From NCBI GenBank assembly GCA_017411325.1, contig JAFQQJ010000015.1, forward strand, positions 1 through 64,000: DNA of 64,000 bases, in the 5' to 3' direction. This stretch comes from Clostridia bacterium (lineage in GTDB: Bacteria; Bacillota; Clostridia; CAKSNL01; HGM11501). A model generated the notes under the pieces. It was not told the DNA's origin. It made no database searches and saw nothing but the letters and a program-made list of their open reading frames with translations. The position numbers and the translations under genes are program-made. Below, one piece after another: positions 1 through 8,071 of this stretch (position 1 is its first letter; each line of letters begins with the position of its first letter).

Positions 1-281
1 CCTTGCGGGTATATGCTTATTTGAGAGAGGGATTCGCTTTTCTGCGGAAAAGCCGTCCGACGGCTCTGACAGTCCCCCGGACTGTCATTCACTACCGTCG
101 GTTCGAATCCTCCGTCAATATTTGCCAACAAAAAAGGATACCCTTGCGGGTATATGCTTATTTGAGAGAGGGATTCGCTTTTCTGCGGAAAAGCCGTCCG
201 ACGGCTCTGACAGTCCCCCGGACTGTCATTCACTACCGTCGGTTCGAATCCTCCGTCAATATTTGCCAATAAAAAAAGATA
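1..281. repeat. 141-bp tandem direct repeat (two copies) with three hairpins
   Basis: The sequence from base 1 recurs at 142 with an exact 141-bp period and almost no differences; a third copy begins at 282 but stops after the GGGTATC of the terminator. Each unit holds three perfect stem-loops: GCTTTTC/GAAAAGC, AGCCGT/ACGGCT and GACAGTCC/GGACTGTC. It then has a tRNA T-arm-like stretch (GGTTCGAATCC) and a GCCA, followed by a terminator-like GATACCC-TTGC-GGGTA hairpin. Because 141 is divisible by three, reading frames stay open across the copies, but no ribosome binding site or codon signal supports a protein. It may be a decayed tRNA-plus-terminator module that duplicated beside the tRNA gene. 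The left end is cut by the window. Confidence 0.85.
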
Positions 282-302
282 CCCTTGCGGGTATCTTTTT
301 TT
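271..302. terminator. Bidirectional intrinsic terminator behind tRNA-Ser
   Basis: A perfect 14-bp stem (AAAAAAAGATACCC) closes a TTGC loop, so both strands end in a seven-T run. It lies directly downstream of the leftward tRNA gene. Confidence 0.9.
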
Positions 303-304
303 GT

Positions 305-396
305 TGGCGGACAGAGAGGGATTCGAACCCTCGAACGGGTATTAGCCGTTACACGATTTCCAGTCGTGCGCCTTAGACCAGCTCAGCCATCTGTCC
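305..396 (-). tRNA. tRNA-Ser (anticodon GGA)
   Basis: On the minus strand the acceptor arms GGACAGA and TCTGTCC pair, with discriminator G and an encoded CCA (305-307). The anticodon stem CACGA/TCGTG encloses CTGGAAA, giving anticodon GGA, which reads UCC and UCU serine codons. A long variable arm (class II tRNA) is present before the T-arm GGTTCGAATCC. The length of 92 nt including CCA fits serine tRNAs. A strong promoter and a terminator flank it. Confidence 0.97.
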
Positions 397-408
397 ACAA
401 CAAAAAAT

Positions 409-437
409 ATTATAGCATAAGTAATATCTTTTGTCAA
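409..437 (-). promoter_or_regulatory. Sigma-A-type promoter of tRNA-Ser
   Basis: On the minus strand TTGACA (432-437), a 17-bp spacer and TATAAT (409-414) form a consensus promoter about 12 bp upstream of the mature tRNA 5' end. Confidence 0.93.
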
Positions 438-485
438 TAGTTTTTTTCTTTAATTTGTATTTTTAGTTTAAATTTAAGGGTTGTA

Positions 486-1310
486 TTATTGTTTCTTTGC
501 TCTGTAGTCTGAAGGGGTGGAGCCGGTAGCCATTTTAAATACTCTTAGAAAATTCGACATAGAATCAAAGCCTGAGTTGAAGCATATTTCCGTAATTGAC
601 ATGTCGCTTATTCTGAGTAGAACCTCGGCACATTCGGTTTTTCGTTTGTTAAGGTATTCGCTGTAGCCGCAACCGACGTGTTTTTTAAAATACTTGCTGA
701 AATAATCAGGGCTTTTTCCGACGGCTTCGGCAACTGTTCCTACACTTGGATTATCACGGAAATGCAAATCTATATACTGCAGCATCTGTTCTATGTCCGA
801 TTGCTTTTTATCCTTTATTTTATGCCCCTGGATGTTGTATTCTTTTATGATAATAAGAAGAGCAGATTCAATCAGGTTTTTTATAAGTTTGCTTTTAAGA
901 GGTTTATCGTAGTCTTTTACGGAATCGATAACACGGAAAAGATTTTCAAGGGAAGTTGTTTTTTCTTCGCTTAAGATTACAGAACGGCTTATTTCTCTTG
1001 AAAAAACCTGCGAAGTCATTCCGCTGGGAAGATGCTTTTCTTCAAACATCAAGTCAGCCACATCTGTGGAATCATTTACTTCAAAGCTGTGAAAGTCAGC
1101 CGGGGAAAGGATAGATACGGTGCCCCGCTTTTTCAAGAAGGGCTCACCGTTTATATATTCTGTTGTTTCCCCTGATAAGGTGAGCTCCAGCTCGTAAAAG
1201 GTGTGGGAATGTATGGGAGATATATGGCCTGGAGGAAAGTTTTGCCATAAAAGACCTATACCATCGTCATTTATGTGCTTGACATTACCAAGCCTTATTG
1301 GAGTGTTCAT
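486..1310 (-). CDS. AraC-family transcriptional regulator (cupin + HTH), divergent from cassette 1
   Basis: A 274-residue protein with the usual AraC layout. Residues ~20-100 form a cupin-like sensor (HSHTFYELELTLSG, HSFEV). The C-terminal ~100 residues hold two helix-turn-helix motifs (AVGKSPDYFSKYFKKHVG; ICFNSGFDSMSNFLRVFK) and the typical ending TGSTPSDYR. The family binds direct-repeat sites and usually activates neighbouring sugar-use genes when a small glycan or sugar occupies the cupin. ATG at 1310 follows a GAGGTGAT site. It is divergent from the A1-B1-GH43-GH78 operon with a 179-bp shared control region containing a 22-bp-spaced direct repeat, so it is the obvious candidate regulator of that operon. 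The ligand is unknown. Confidence 0.92.
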   Translation of the reverse strand: MNTPIRLGNVKHINDDGIGLLWQNFPPGHISPIHSHTFYELELTLSGETTEYINGEPFLKKRGTVSILSPADFHSFEVNDSTDVADLMFEEKHLPSGMTSQVFSREISRSVILSEEKTTSLENLFRVIDSVKDYDKPLKSKLIKNLIESALLIIIKEYNIQGHKIKDKKQSDIEQMLQYIDLHFRDNPSVGTVAEAVGKSPDYFSKYFKKHVGCGYSEYLNKRKTECAEVLLRISDMSITEICFNSGFDSMSNFLRVFKMATGSTPSDYRAKKQ

Positions 1311-1327
1311 ATAATCACCTCACGCTA

Positions 1328-1356
1328 ATTATATATCCTGAATTTGTAAAAATCAA
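1328..1356 (-). promoter_or_regulatory. Promoter of the first araC-type gene
   Basis: On the minus strand TTGATT (1351-1356), a 17-bp spacer and TATAAT (1328-1333) precede the regulator. The predicted start lies almost on the ribosome binding site, so the leader would be very short. Confidence 0.75.
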
Positions 1357-1397
1357 GAAAAATTAACAAAAAGTAGTCAAAAAACATTGAAATGTCG

Positions 1398-1433
1398 GAA
1401 TGTTGGCAGAATTGTAACTGAATGTTGATAGAC
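1398..1433. promoter_or_regulatory. Direct-repeat operator of cassette 1 (AraC-type geometry)
   Basis: GAATGTTGGCAGA (1398-1410) recurs as GAATGTTGATAGA (1420-1432), 11 of 13 identical and 22 bp apart, about two helical turns. The second copy ends where the -35 element of the rightward promoter should begin. Such spacing is typical of AraC-family activators; binding by the divergent regulator is inferred. Confidence 0.6.
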
Positions 1434-1456
1434 ACGGACTATCAGATGTTGTATTA

Positions 1457-1462
1457 TATAAT
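1457..1462 (+). promoter_or_regulatory. -10 element of the cassette 1 operon
   Basis: TATAAT lies 28 bp upstream of the A1 start codon. The sequence 17 bp before it (1434-1439, ACGGAC) is a poor -35, consistent with activator dependence. Confidence 0.55.
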
Positions 1463-1489
1463 CAGATACTTTGAAAGGTGGAGAAATAA

Positions 1490-4162
1490 ATGAAATTTGC
1501 TAAAAGCTTTTTGGGAATCCTTCTGGCACTTACGTTGATTCCGAATGAGGTATTTGCGGCGGATAAAGCCTACAACGTGGAAGAAAGTGCTTCGCTTGGA
1601 AATAACGTTTCGATAAGAGACGGCGCAGCTTCTTTCGGAATTGAAGAAAGCGTTTTTACAATAAAAGGCGTTAACCTTACGGGAATAAACTCCGTTTCGG
1701 TGGAGGCGCTTTGTGATAAGGTAGGCGGAAACGGCGACCTTTTACTTATAAGGCTTGACAGCGAAAAAGGTAAGGTTATCGGAAGAATTGACCTTAATGT
1801 AGGGACGGACTTTAATTACTTTACCGGAGCCATTGAAAAAACGGAGGGTACGCACGATGTGTATTTTATGAGCCTTCTTTCTGCAAACTCCACAAAAGTT
1901 AAGTCTGTTACCTTTAAGGAAGCGGAATATAAGTATGTTTACGAGCCCATACCTTCTGATAAGATAATTGATAAGCACGAGACCACCTGGGCGCTTACTG
2001 ATTCCCTTGGCAGAAAAATGGCAGACTATGAAGAGGTTGGCGCGCTTAAAGACGGAAAAGATGTAGGTATATTCTACTGGACGTGGCATAAGCTTTCGGG
2101 AGAAGCAACACCTGTAAACAATACAGAATTTATGAAGAAACATCCCGATGCAAAGTACGACTATAATCACCCTTCCTGGCCTACGGGCAAAGTGGTACAC
2201 TACTGGAACGAACCGCTTTTCGGTTATTATACCGCGGAGGACTACTGGGTTATGCGTAAGCACGCCCTTATGCTTGGAAATGCCGGAGTTGATGTGATGT
2301 TTTTCGACTGTACCAACGGAAAGGCAACCTTCAGAGCATCATCTGAGGTGCTTTTTAAAGCACTGCGAGATGCAATGAACGATGGTAATAAGGTGCCTAA
2401 AATCGGCTATGTAAGTAATTTTGCAGCAACAAATCCCGATGCGAAGTATAACATTTTATCCACATATTTCGGAACCTATCACGACGGAAAATATTCTGAC
2501 CTCTGGTATATGGTGGACGGAAAGCCTTTGATAATTGCCCATCCCGATCAGCTTAAGGCAGAGGGAGATGTGGAGCTGTCCAAAATTATGGATGAGGTTA
2601 AGAGTTTCTTTACTTTCCGACTTCCTCAGCCTGACCATACGGAAAAAATCAGAAAGGATAACGAGTGGGGCTGGCTCAGAACCTACGGAAATACATTTTC
2701 CAAGGAAAGAGCGGACGGAAGCTTTGAGGCTGTAAACGTGGGTGTTTCTGTTAACCGTTCCTATGAAACAGGAAAAATCGATGCGATGAACACTCCCCAT
2801 GTTATGGGAAGAGGTTATATGGAAACTCTTGGAGACGACCATAGCGCAGGCGCTCACAAGTACGGATATTTCTTCCGTGAACAGCTTTCTGCAGCACTTT
2901 CAAACGATGTGGATTTGATGCTTGTAACAGGCTGGAATGAATGGACGGTTGTCCGTCACATCGAATGGAACACAACTAAAAATGCATTCCCGGATCAGTA
3001 CGATGATAAGGCGAGTCGTGATATGGAACCTACAAAGGGCGAGCTTAAGGACATTTACTATTGTCTTTTAGTTGATGCGGTAAGACGCTTCAAGGGGGCA
3101 GAGCCCTTAAAGGCGGCGGGTGCAGAAGCTACTATTGATATCAACGACCTTAATGCATGGAATGGCATTACTGACGAGTATTTCGGCGACAGAGGTACAT
3201 ACGAAAGAAACAGTACAGGTCTTGGAAATGTGGTTTATAAAAATGATACTATGCGAAACAACCCTGTTTATATGAAGGTTGCAAGGGATTCTTCCTTTAT
3301 GTACTTTATGGCGGAAGCTGAAAGCACTCTTAAGGGCGAAGGCGACGAGGGATTTATGAACCTCTACATAAACTCCGACAGGCTTTACTATACCGGATGG
3401 GAAGGCTATGACTATGTGCTTTCAAACGGAAAGGTTTATGCACTTACATCTGACGGAAGCAGAGCAGAAAAGAGCGCATACGAATATAAGGTTATGGATA
3501 AAACCATTGTTATAAAGACAGACAGAGCACTTCTTAATCTTTCCGGCGCTCTTAATTTTGAATTCAAGTGGGTTGATAACTGTGTATCAAACGACATTCT
3601 TGATTTCTATGTAAACGGAAATGTTGCACCCATGGGACGCTTTAACTATGTATATAAAGAATCGGGTGACAATGCTCCCACCGCTGATGAAAGAGCAGCC
3701 CTTAAGGGAACTGCGATTGTTAAGCCCGGAAGCACAAAGATGCTTGTTTCGGGAGGAAAATCAAACCTTTCTGAGACAAATCCTCTTCTTATGTGCAAGG
3801 AAATAGGAGGAACGGCGTATATTCCTTATGATGCGCTTAATAAGATTTTAGGCTTTGGACTGACAAAAGTAAATTATGAGCATTTCTATAATATTTTATT
3901 TATCTACACCTCGGACTCTGACGGAAAAACGGTTAAAGAATTCAAGTGGGCAGGCACAACTCTCGGAACCAACGAGGTAAGAGTAAACGGAGTATTAAAG
4001 CCCCTCACAAATCCCGTAATAGCTGATAACGGTACTGTTTATGTTCCGCTTACTTTGCTTTCTGATTGCTTCGGAAAAACTGTAGCAAAAACCGAGGGCG
4101 GTCTTTATGTGATTAACGGAGATGCCGCTTCGGCAGATACATATTTAGTATATTTTAACTGA
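1490..4162 (+). CDS. Secreted GH99/GH71-like putative glycosidase with CBM6-like, CBM9-like and stalk domains (A1)
   Basis: 890 residues. A signal peptide (1-23, ending VFA) is followed by a CBM6-like domain (~25-155), a TIM-barrel-like catalytic region (~165-520), a CBM9-like domain (~535-735) and a degenerate two-lobed copper-amine-oxidase-N-like stalk domain (~740-885). Residues shared with the four paralogues and likely to line an active site are E241 (WNEP), D273 (DCTN), E484 (GWNEW) and D511/E513 (SRDMEP). I recognise this layout from secreted Bacillota proteins of unproved activity, most like GH99/GH71 folds. Start ATG follows AAAGGTGGAG. It heads an operon with B1 (11-nt gap), a GH43-like gene and GH78, so the substrate is probably a rhamnose- or arabinose/galactose-containing plant glycan (inference). 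Confidence 0.8.
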   Translation: MKFAKSFLGILLALTLIPNEVFAADKAYNVEESASLGNNVSIRDGAASFGIEESVFTIKGVNLTGINSVSVEALCDKVGGNGDLLLIRLDSEKGKVIGRIDLNVGTDFNYFTGAIEKTEGTHDVYFMSLLSANSTKVKSVTFKEAEYKYVYEPIPSDKIIDKHETTWALTDSLGRKMADYEEVGALKDGKDVGIFYWTWHKLSGEATPVNNTEFMKKHPDAKYDYNHPSWPTGKVVHYWNEPLFGYYTAEDYWVMRKHALMLGNAGVDVMFFDCTNGKATFRASSEVLFKALRDAMNDGNKVPKIGYVSNFAATNPDAKYNILSTYFGTYHDGKYSDLWYMVDGKPLIIAHPDQLKAEGDVELSKIMDEVKSFFTFRLPQPDHTEKIRKDNEWGWLRTYGNTFSKERADGSFEAVNVGVSVNRSYETGKIDAMNTPHVMGRGYMETLGDDHSAGAHKYGYFFREQLSAALSNDVDLMLVTGWNEWTVVRHIEWNTTKNAFPDQYDDKASRDMEPTKGELKDIYYCLLVDAVRRFKGAEPLKAAGAEATIDINDLNAWNGITDEYFGDRGTYERNSTGLGNVVYKNDTMRNNPVYMKVARDSSFMYFMAEAESTLKGEGDEGFMNLYINSDRLYYTGWEGYDYVLSNGKVYALTSDGSRAEKSAYEYKVMDKTIVIKTDRALLNLSGALNFEFKWVDNCVSNDILDFYVNGNVAPMGRFNYVYKESGDNAPTADERAALKGTAIVKPGSTKMLVSGGKSNLSETNPLLMCKEIGGTAYIPYDALNKILGFGLTKVNYEHFYNILFIYTSDSDGKTVKEFKWAGTTLGTNEVRVNGVLKPLTNPVIADNGTVYVPLTLLSDCFGKTVAKTEGGLYVINGDAASADTYLVYFN

Positions 4163-4173
4163 GGGAGGCAAGA

Positions 4174-6600
4174 ATGATGAAAAAAATATTTTCTTTGATA
4201 TTAATTTCTGCTCTTTTGTTTACATCCTTTAATTTTGCTTTTGCAGAAGATACAAACGTGATAGAAAAAAACGCCTCCTGGAAGATTTCTGCAAGCACGG
4301 AAATGAATGCGGCGTTTTCCGTTGACAAGGCTTTTGACGGAAACGATGCTACGCTCTGGCACTCTTTATATACCGTGGTTGACGGTGGTGCAGTTCCTTC
4401 CGAGATTCCCAGCTCCATAACGGTTGATTTCGGAAAAGAAGAAACAGTTTCGGGCTTTACCTATGTAAGAAGAAAGGACAATCCGTCAGGACTTTTCACA
4501 AGCTTTGAGGTGTTTTCATCAAACGACGGAGTAAACTTTACATCTATTTATAAAGGCACCTTTGATTTCGGCTCCGACAGAAGCGATATGAGCGACAAAA
4601 CCGCATCCTGGGGTAACAGGAAAATGCGTGCGATAAGAATTCTCTTTACGGGTAGAGGCGTTGCGACAGCGGCTGAAATAAAGTTTCTCCGTGAGGGAAA
4701 GGCGGACGGTAATGCCGTTACAGAAACAGTAACAAAAAAGCCTGCACCGTCAGGCGGAGAAACGAAAATTCTTGAAAAGACCGGTGCCTGGCAGATTTCT
4801 GCAAGTACTGAAATGAATGCAAATCTTTCTGCAGACAAAGCCTTTGACGGAAATGATGCAACAATCTGGCACTCTTTATATACCGTGGTTGACGGGGGCG
4901 CAGTTCCTTCCGAAATTCCAAGCTCCATAACGGTTGATTTCGGAAAAGAGGAAACGGTTTCGGGCTTTACCTATGTAAGAAGAAAAGACAATCCTTCGGG
5001 ACTTTTTACAAGCTTTGAAGTATTTGCGTCAAGCGACGGAGTAAACTTTGCATCTATTTATAATGGAACCTTTGATTTCGGCTCCGACAGAAGCGATATG
5101 AGCGACAAAACCGCATCCTGGGGCAATAAGAAGATGCGAGCAATACGAATTCTCTTTACGGGAAGAGGAGTTGCGACGGCGGCAGAAATAAAGTTTCTTA
5201 CAGGCGGTGCGGCAGTTATAGAGGCGCAGCCTGAAGTAAAAAAGGCATCAAACGGCGCGGCTTTACTTGAAAGAAGCACGTGGATCATTACGGCAGATTC
5301 CGAAATAAAAAGTGTGCCGATAACGAATGTGCTTGACGGCGATAAAAACACCTTCTGGCATTCTTTCTACACCGCAACGGGCGGAAGCGTAACAAGCCAG
5401 GATGTGCCTCCCTTTACAATTGAAATTGACTTAAAGAAAAAGGAAAAGATTTCGGGCCTCATCTTTACTCCAAGAGACAGCAAAGCGGGAATCATCACGA
5501 AGTTTGATCTTTATGCATCCGTTGACGGAGGCGAATACAAAAAGCTTTTAGAGGATAAGGTGCTTCTTGATAATACCGACGAAAAGGAAGTAATTTTCAA
5601 AAATAATGTAGAGGCTGATAAATTAAAAATTGTTGTTACGGAAGGTACCTCCAAGTACGGAACCCTTGCCGAGCTTAATGTGGCAGGCGAAAACAAAAAT
5701 GCACCGACAATAAGCTTTGAAGAGTTCTTCTCGGAGGACAGCCTGGAGCGAATGGTTGCAATTGATAAAACCGATATTACAGTTAATTGCGAAGCACCCT
5801 TCTGGGCAAGCTTTAAGCCCGGCAATATAATTGACGGAAACACAAATACCTTCTGGCAGACAGACGCGGGAAGCGACTTTGTTTTAAGCATTGATTTTAA
5901 CAAGGTTGAAAAGTTTGGCGAAATTGAATATATTCCGAGAAACACCGCGGACTTCCATGGCTTCTGGCTTGATTTTGATATAGCCGTAAGTGTGGATGGA
6001 GAATACTGGGAAACAGTGGCAGAGCATTATACCCTTGAAAAAAATCTCGGAGTCAATAAAATTACCCTGGATAAAGAGGTTGAAGCAAGATACGTTGAAA
6101 TTATCTTTAACGAAACCGTTGAAAGAAGAGTTTCCTGCGCAGAGCTTACCTTCTATCAGACCATCGCAGCAAAGAAACAGATGGCTGAAAAGAATAAGGA
6201 AAGCTATACTTTAACCATAGGAAGCAACATAATTGAGGTTTACAAAAACGGCGAAAGCTATAAAAAGGAAATTGACGTTGCACCTTATATCGTAAACGGC
6301 TCCACACTTATTCCTTTAAGAGGACTTATGGAAGAAATGGGGGCAACCGTTGACTGGGCAGGTCACAATCAGATGATATACATAGACAACGGCGTTTACT
6401 ATATTGAAATGCAGATATGGAACAAAATTGTTTACGTGGAAAGTCAGAGCTATGGAAGAGTCCGCTATGCGCTTCTTAATTTCCCGGTTATAAAGGATTC
6501 GAGAACCTTTATTCCGGTAAGATTCGTATCCGAACAGCTTGGCTATGATGTTACATGGGTGGCAGAAGAACAAAAGATTATAATTACAAAAGCAGCGTGA
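4174..6600 (+). CDS. Secreted multi-discoidin (F5/8C) protein with C-terminal stalk domain (B1)
   Basis: 808 residues. A signal peptide (1-24, ending FAFA) precedes four F5/8 type C-like jelly rolls at ~29-172, 199-342, 361-505 and 520-668. Each shows a DG(N/D)xxT(L/F)WHS/WQT core and a Y(V)(P)RR/PR strand. The C-terminal copper-amine-oxidase-N-like domain (~678-808) carries the twin signatures NGSTLIPLRGLMEEMG and DSRTFIPVRFVSEQLG. The first two discoidin domains come from a 510-bp internal duplication that is still highly similar in DNA. No catalytic motif is visible, so a glycan-binding role is likely. ATG at 4174 (or the next codon) follows GAGGGAGG, which overlaps the A1 stop, suggesting coupled translation. 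Confidence 0.85.
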   Translation: MMKKIFSLILISALLFTSFNFAFAEDTNVIEKNASWKISASTEMNAAFSVDKAFDGNDATLWHSLYTVVDGGAVPSEIPSSITVDFGKEETVSGFTYVRRKDNPSGLFTSFEVFSSNDGVNFTSIYKGTFDFGSDRSDMSDKTASWGNRKMRAIRILFTGRGVATAAEIKFLREGKADGNAVTETVTKKPAPSGGETKILEKTGAWQISASTEMNANLSADKAFDGNDATIWHSLYTVVDGGAVPSEIPSSITVDFGKEETVSGFTYVRRKDNPSGLFTSFEVFASSDGVNFASIYNGTFDFGSDRSDMSDKTASWGNKKMRAIRILFTGRGVATAAEIKFLTGGAAVIEAQPEVKKASNGAALLERSTWIITADSEIKSVPITNVLDGDKNTFWHSFYTATGGSVTSQDVPPFTIEIDLKKKEKISGLIFTPRDSKAGIITKFDLYASVDGGEYKKLLEDKVLLDNTDEKEVIFKNNVEADKLKIVVTEGTSKYGTLAELNVAGENKNAPTISFEEFFSEDSLERMVAIDKTDITVNCEAPFWASFKPGNIIDGNTNTFWQTDAGSDFVLSIDFNKVEKFGEIEYIPRNTADFHGFWLDFDIAVSVDGEYWETVAEHYTLEKNLGVNKITLDKEVEARYVEIIFNETVERRVSCAELTFYQTIAAKKQMAEKNKESYTLTIGSNIIEVYKNGESYKKEIDVAPYIVNGSTLIPLRGLMEEMGATVDWAGHNQMIYIDNGVYYIEMQIWNKIVYVESQSYGRVRYALLNFPVIKDSRTFIPVRFVSEQLGYDVTWVAEEQKIIITKAA
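4261..5208 (+). repeat. 510-bp internal direct duplication in B1
   Basis: The stretch around 4351-4670 recurs at 4861-5180 with a period of exactly 510 bp (170 codons), including long identical runs such as TTTATATACCGTGGTTGACG. It duplicates one discoidin domain plus its linker. Outer limits are approximate. Confidence 0.85.
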
Positions 6601-6613
6601 AAGAAGGATTAAT

Positions 6614-8062
6614 ATGACAACACCTTTATATAAAAAGAAAAGCTATTGTAACCCCTTGTCACTTCCTGAGCTTCCGCTCGGGGATAACTACGGGGCAGAA
6701 CCTATGAAGTATACGGGAGAGCCTTCCCTTGACTTCAGATCGATATCAGACCCCAGTGTGTTATATTATGACAACAAATGGTTTCTGTATCCAAGCTACG
6801 GAATGTGCTATGTGTCTGAGGATTTTACAAACTTTAAGCACGTTCGTACGGAGCCTTACAATATCGGCTACTCTCCGTCGGTTATACCTCACAGAGATAA
6901 GTTTTTGCTTACCGCTCATTCAAACGGCCTCTTTATAGGTGACAGTCCTACCGGCCCTTTTACCTTTGTAGATGACTTTATCAAGGTTGACGGAAGTAAA
7001 ATCCGCCCCATCGATTCGGCACTTTTCAGAGACGATGACGGAAGGATATATATTTACTGGTTTGAACAGACCATTCCCGATGAGCGCGGACGCTTTATTG
7101 CAAGAACAATGGGTGTTGAGCTTGATGGGGATGATCCGAGAAAATTTAAGACAGAGCCTGTATTGATTCATAAGTTCAATCCCGACCACTACTGGGAGAG
7201 AGGCGGAGCATATAATCAGAACTATGAAAGCGGATGGGTTGAAGGACAGTGGATGATGAAGCACAACGGAAGATATTATATGATATATTCTTCTTCCGGT
7301 ACGGAGTTCCCCAACTATTCCATGGCGGCATACTATTCTGACGAAGGTCCCCTTACCGGCTTTAAGTGCCAGAAGCACAATCCTATCTGCCGTCACGACC
7401 ACGGAATTGTAAGCGGCGCAGGCCATGGCTGCATCGAACACGGCCCCGATAATACTCTCTGGGCGTTTTATACAATAACGGCACCGGCGCTTCATCCCTT
7501 TGAGAGAAGAATCGGTATGGATCAGGTGTTTGTTGATGAAAACGGCGAGCTTTACTGTAATGTTACGGATACGCCTCAGCTCGGTTACGGTGAGACTCCC
7601 GGAAACAGCGATGCAGGGCTTCTTCCTGTAAATGCAAGGCTGAGACACAGAGTGAGAGCTTCAAGCTATGCAAGCGGAAGAAACGGCTTTTATGCAATGG
7701 ATGAAAGTATGCTTACCTGGTGGCAGCCTGAAGAAAACGACAGTGAGCCCTGCCTTTGTATGGATCTTACCGCAGACTATACCTGCGAGGCTGTTAGAAT
7801 CGTATGGCGCGATATAAACATGGATGTGAAAAACGGAATAGTTCCCGGCCCCTATAAGTATGTTGTTGAACAGCGTCTCACAGTAGGCTCCGGTGAATGG
7901 GAGACCGTTCTTGATATGAGCGGTAATACCGAGGACAGAAATATTGACTACAAGACATTTCCTCCCGCTTTATGCCGTGAGGTACGCCTTCGTATTACGG
8001 AATGGCCCAAGGGAATCACTCCCGGTGTTGTAAGCTTTGCGATTTTCGGAAAGATGAAATAA
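6614..8062 (+). CDS. GH43-family-like beta-propeller glycosidase with C-terminal beta-sandwich, cytoplasmic
   Basis: 482 residues without a signal peptide. The N-terminal ~330 residues fit a five-bladed GH43-type propeller. Candidate catalytic acids are D46 (ISDPSV), D134 (PIDSALF) and E210 (WVEGQW), matching the base, pKa-modulating and acid residues of GH43. Blades repeat motifs such as NGRYYMIYSS and DNTLWAFYT. Residues ~345-482 look like an F5/8C-type sandwich (ASSY, TWWQPE, VRLRITEWP). Family members release arabinose, xylose or galactose from plant glycans; the subfamily cannot be set by eye. ATG at 6614 is 13 nt after B1 and follows GAAGGA, so it belongs to the A1 operon. Confidence 0.85.
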   Translation: MTTPLYKKKSYCNPLSLPELPLGDNYGAEPMKYTGEPSLDFRSISDPSVLYYDNKWFLYPSYGMCYVSEDFTNFKHVRTEPYNIGYSPSVIPHRDKFLLTAHSNGLFIGDSPTGPFTFVDDFIKVDGSKIRPIDSALFRDDDGRIYIYWFEQTIPDERGRFIARTMGVELDGDDPRKFKTEPVLIHKFNPDHYWERGGAYNQNYESGWVEGQWMMKHNGRYYMIYSSSGTEFPNYSMAAYYSDEGPLTGFKCQKHNPICRHDHGIVSGAGHGCIEHGPDNTLWAFYTITAPALHPFERRIGMDQVFVDENGELYCNVTDTPQLGYGETPGNSDAGLLPVNARLRHRVRASSYASGRNGFYAMDESMLTWWQPEENDSEPCLCMDLTADYTCEAVRIVWRDINMDVKNGIVPGPYKYVVEQRLTVGSGEWETVLDMSGNTEDRNIDYKTFPPALCREVRLRITEWPKGITPGVVSFAIFGKMK

Positions 8063-8071
8063 GAGGTGCCT

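Noticed and set aside
1-281. Possible CRISPR array
   Set aside because: The repeat unit is 141 bp and directly tandem, with no unique spacers and no cas genes.
3-376. Open frames of 89 and 84 residues across the repeat and tRNA region
   Set aside because: They arise because the 141-bp repeat length is a multiple of three. The second runs antisense through tRNA-Ser and yields the ERDSNPR-type peptide typical of spurious tRNA translations. No ribosome sites are seen.
6178-6597. Copper amine oxidase enzyme
   Set aside because: Only the N-terminal-like stalk domain is present. The catalytic topaquinone domain is absent, so no oxidase activity is implied.
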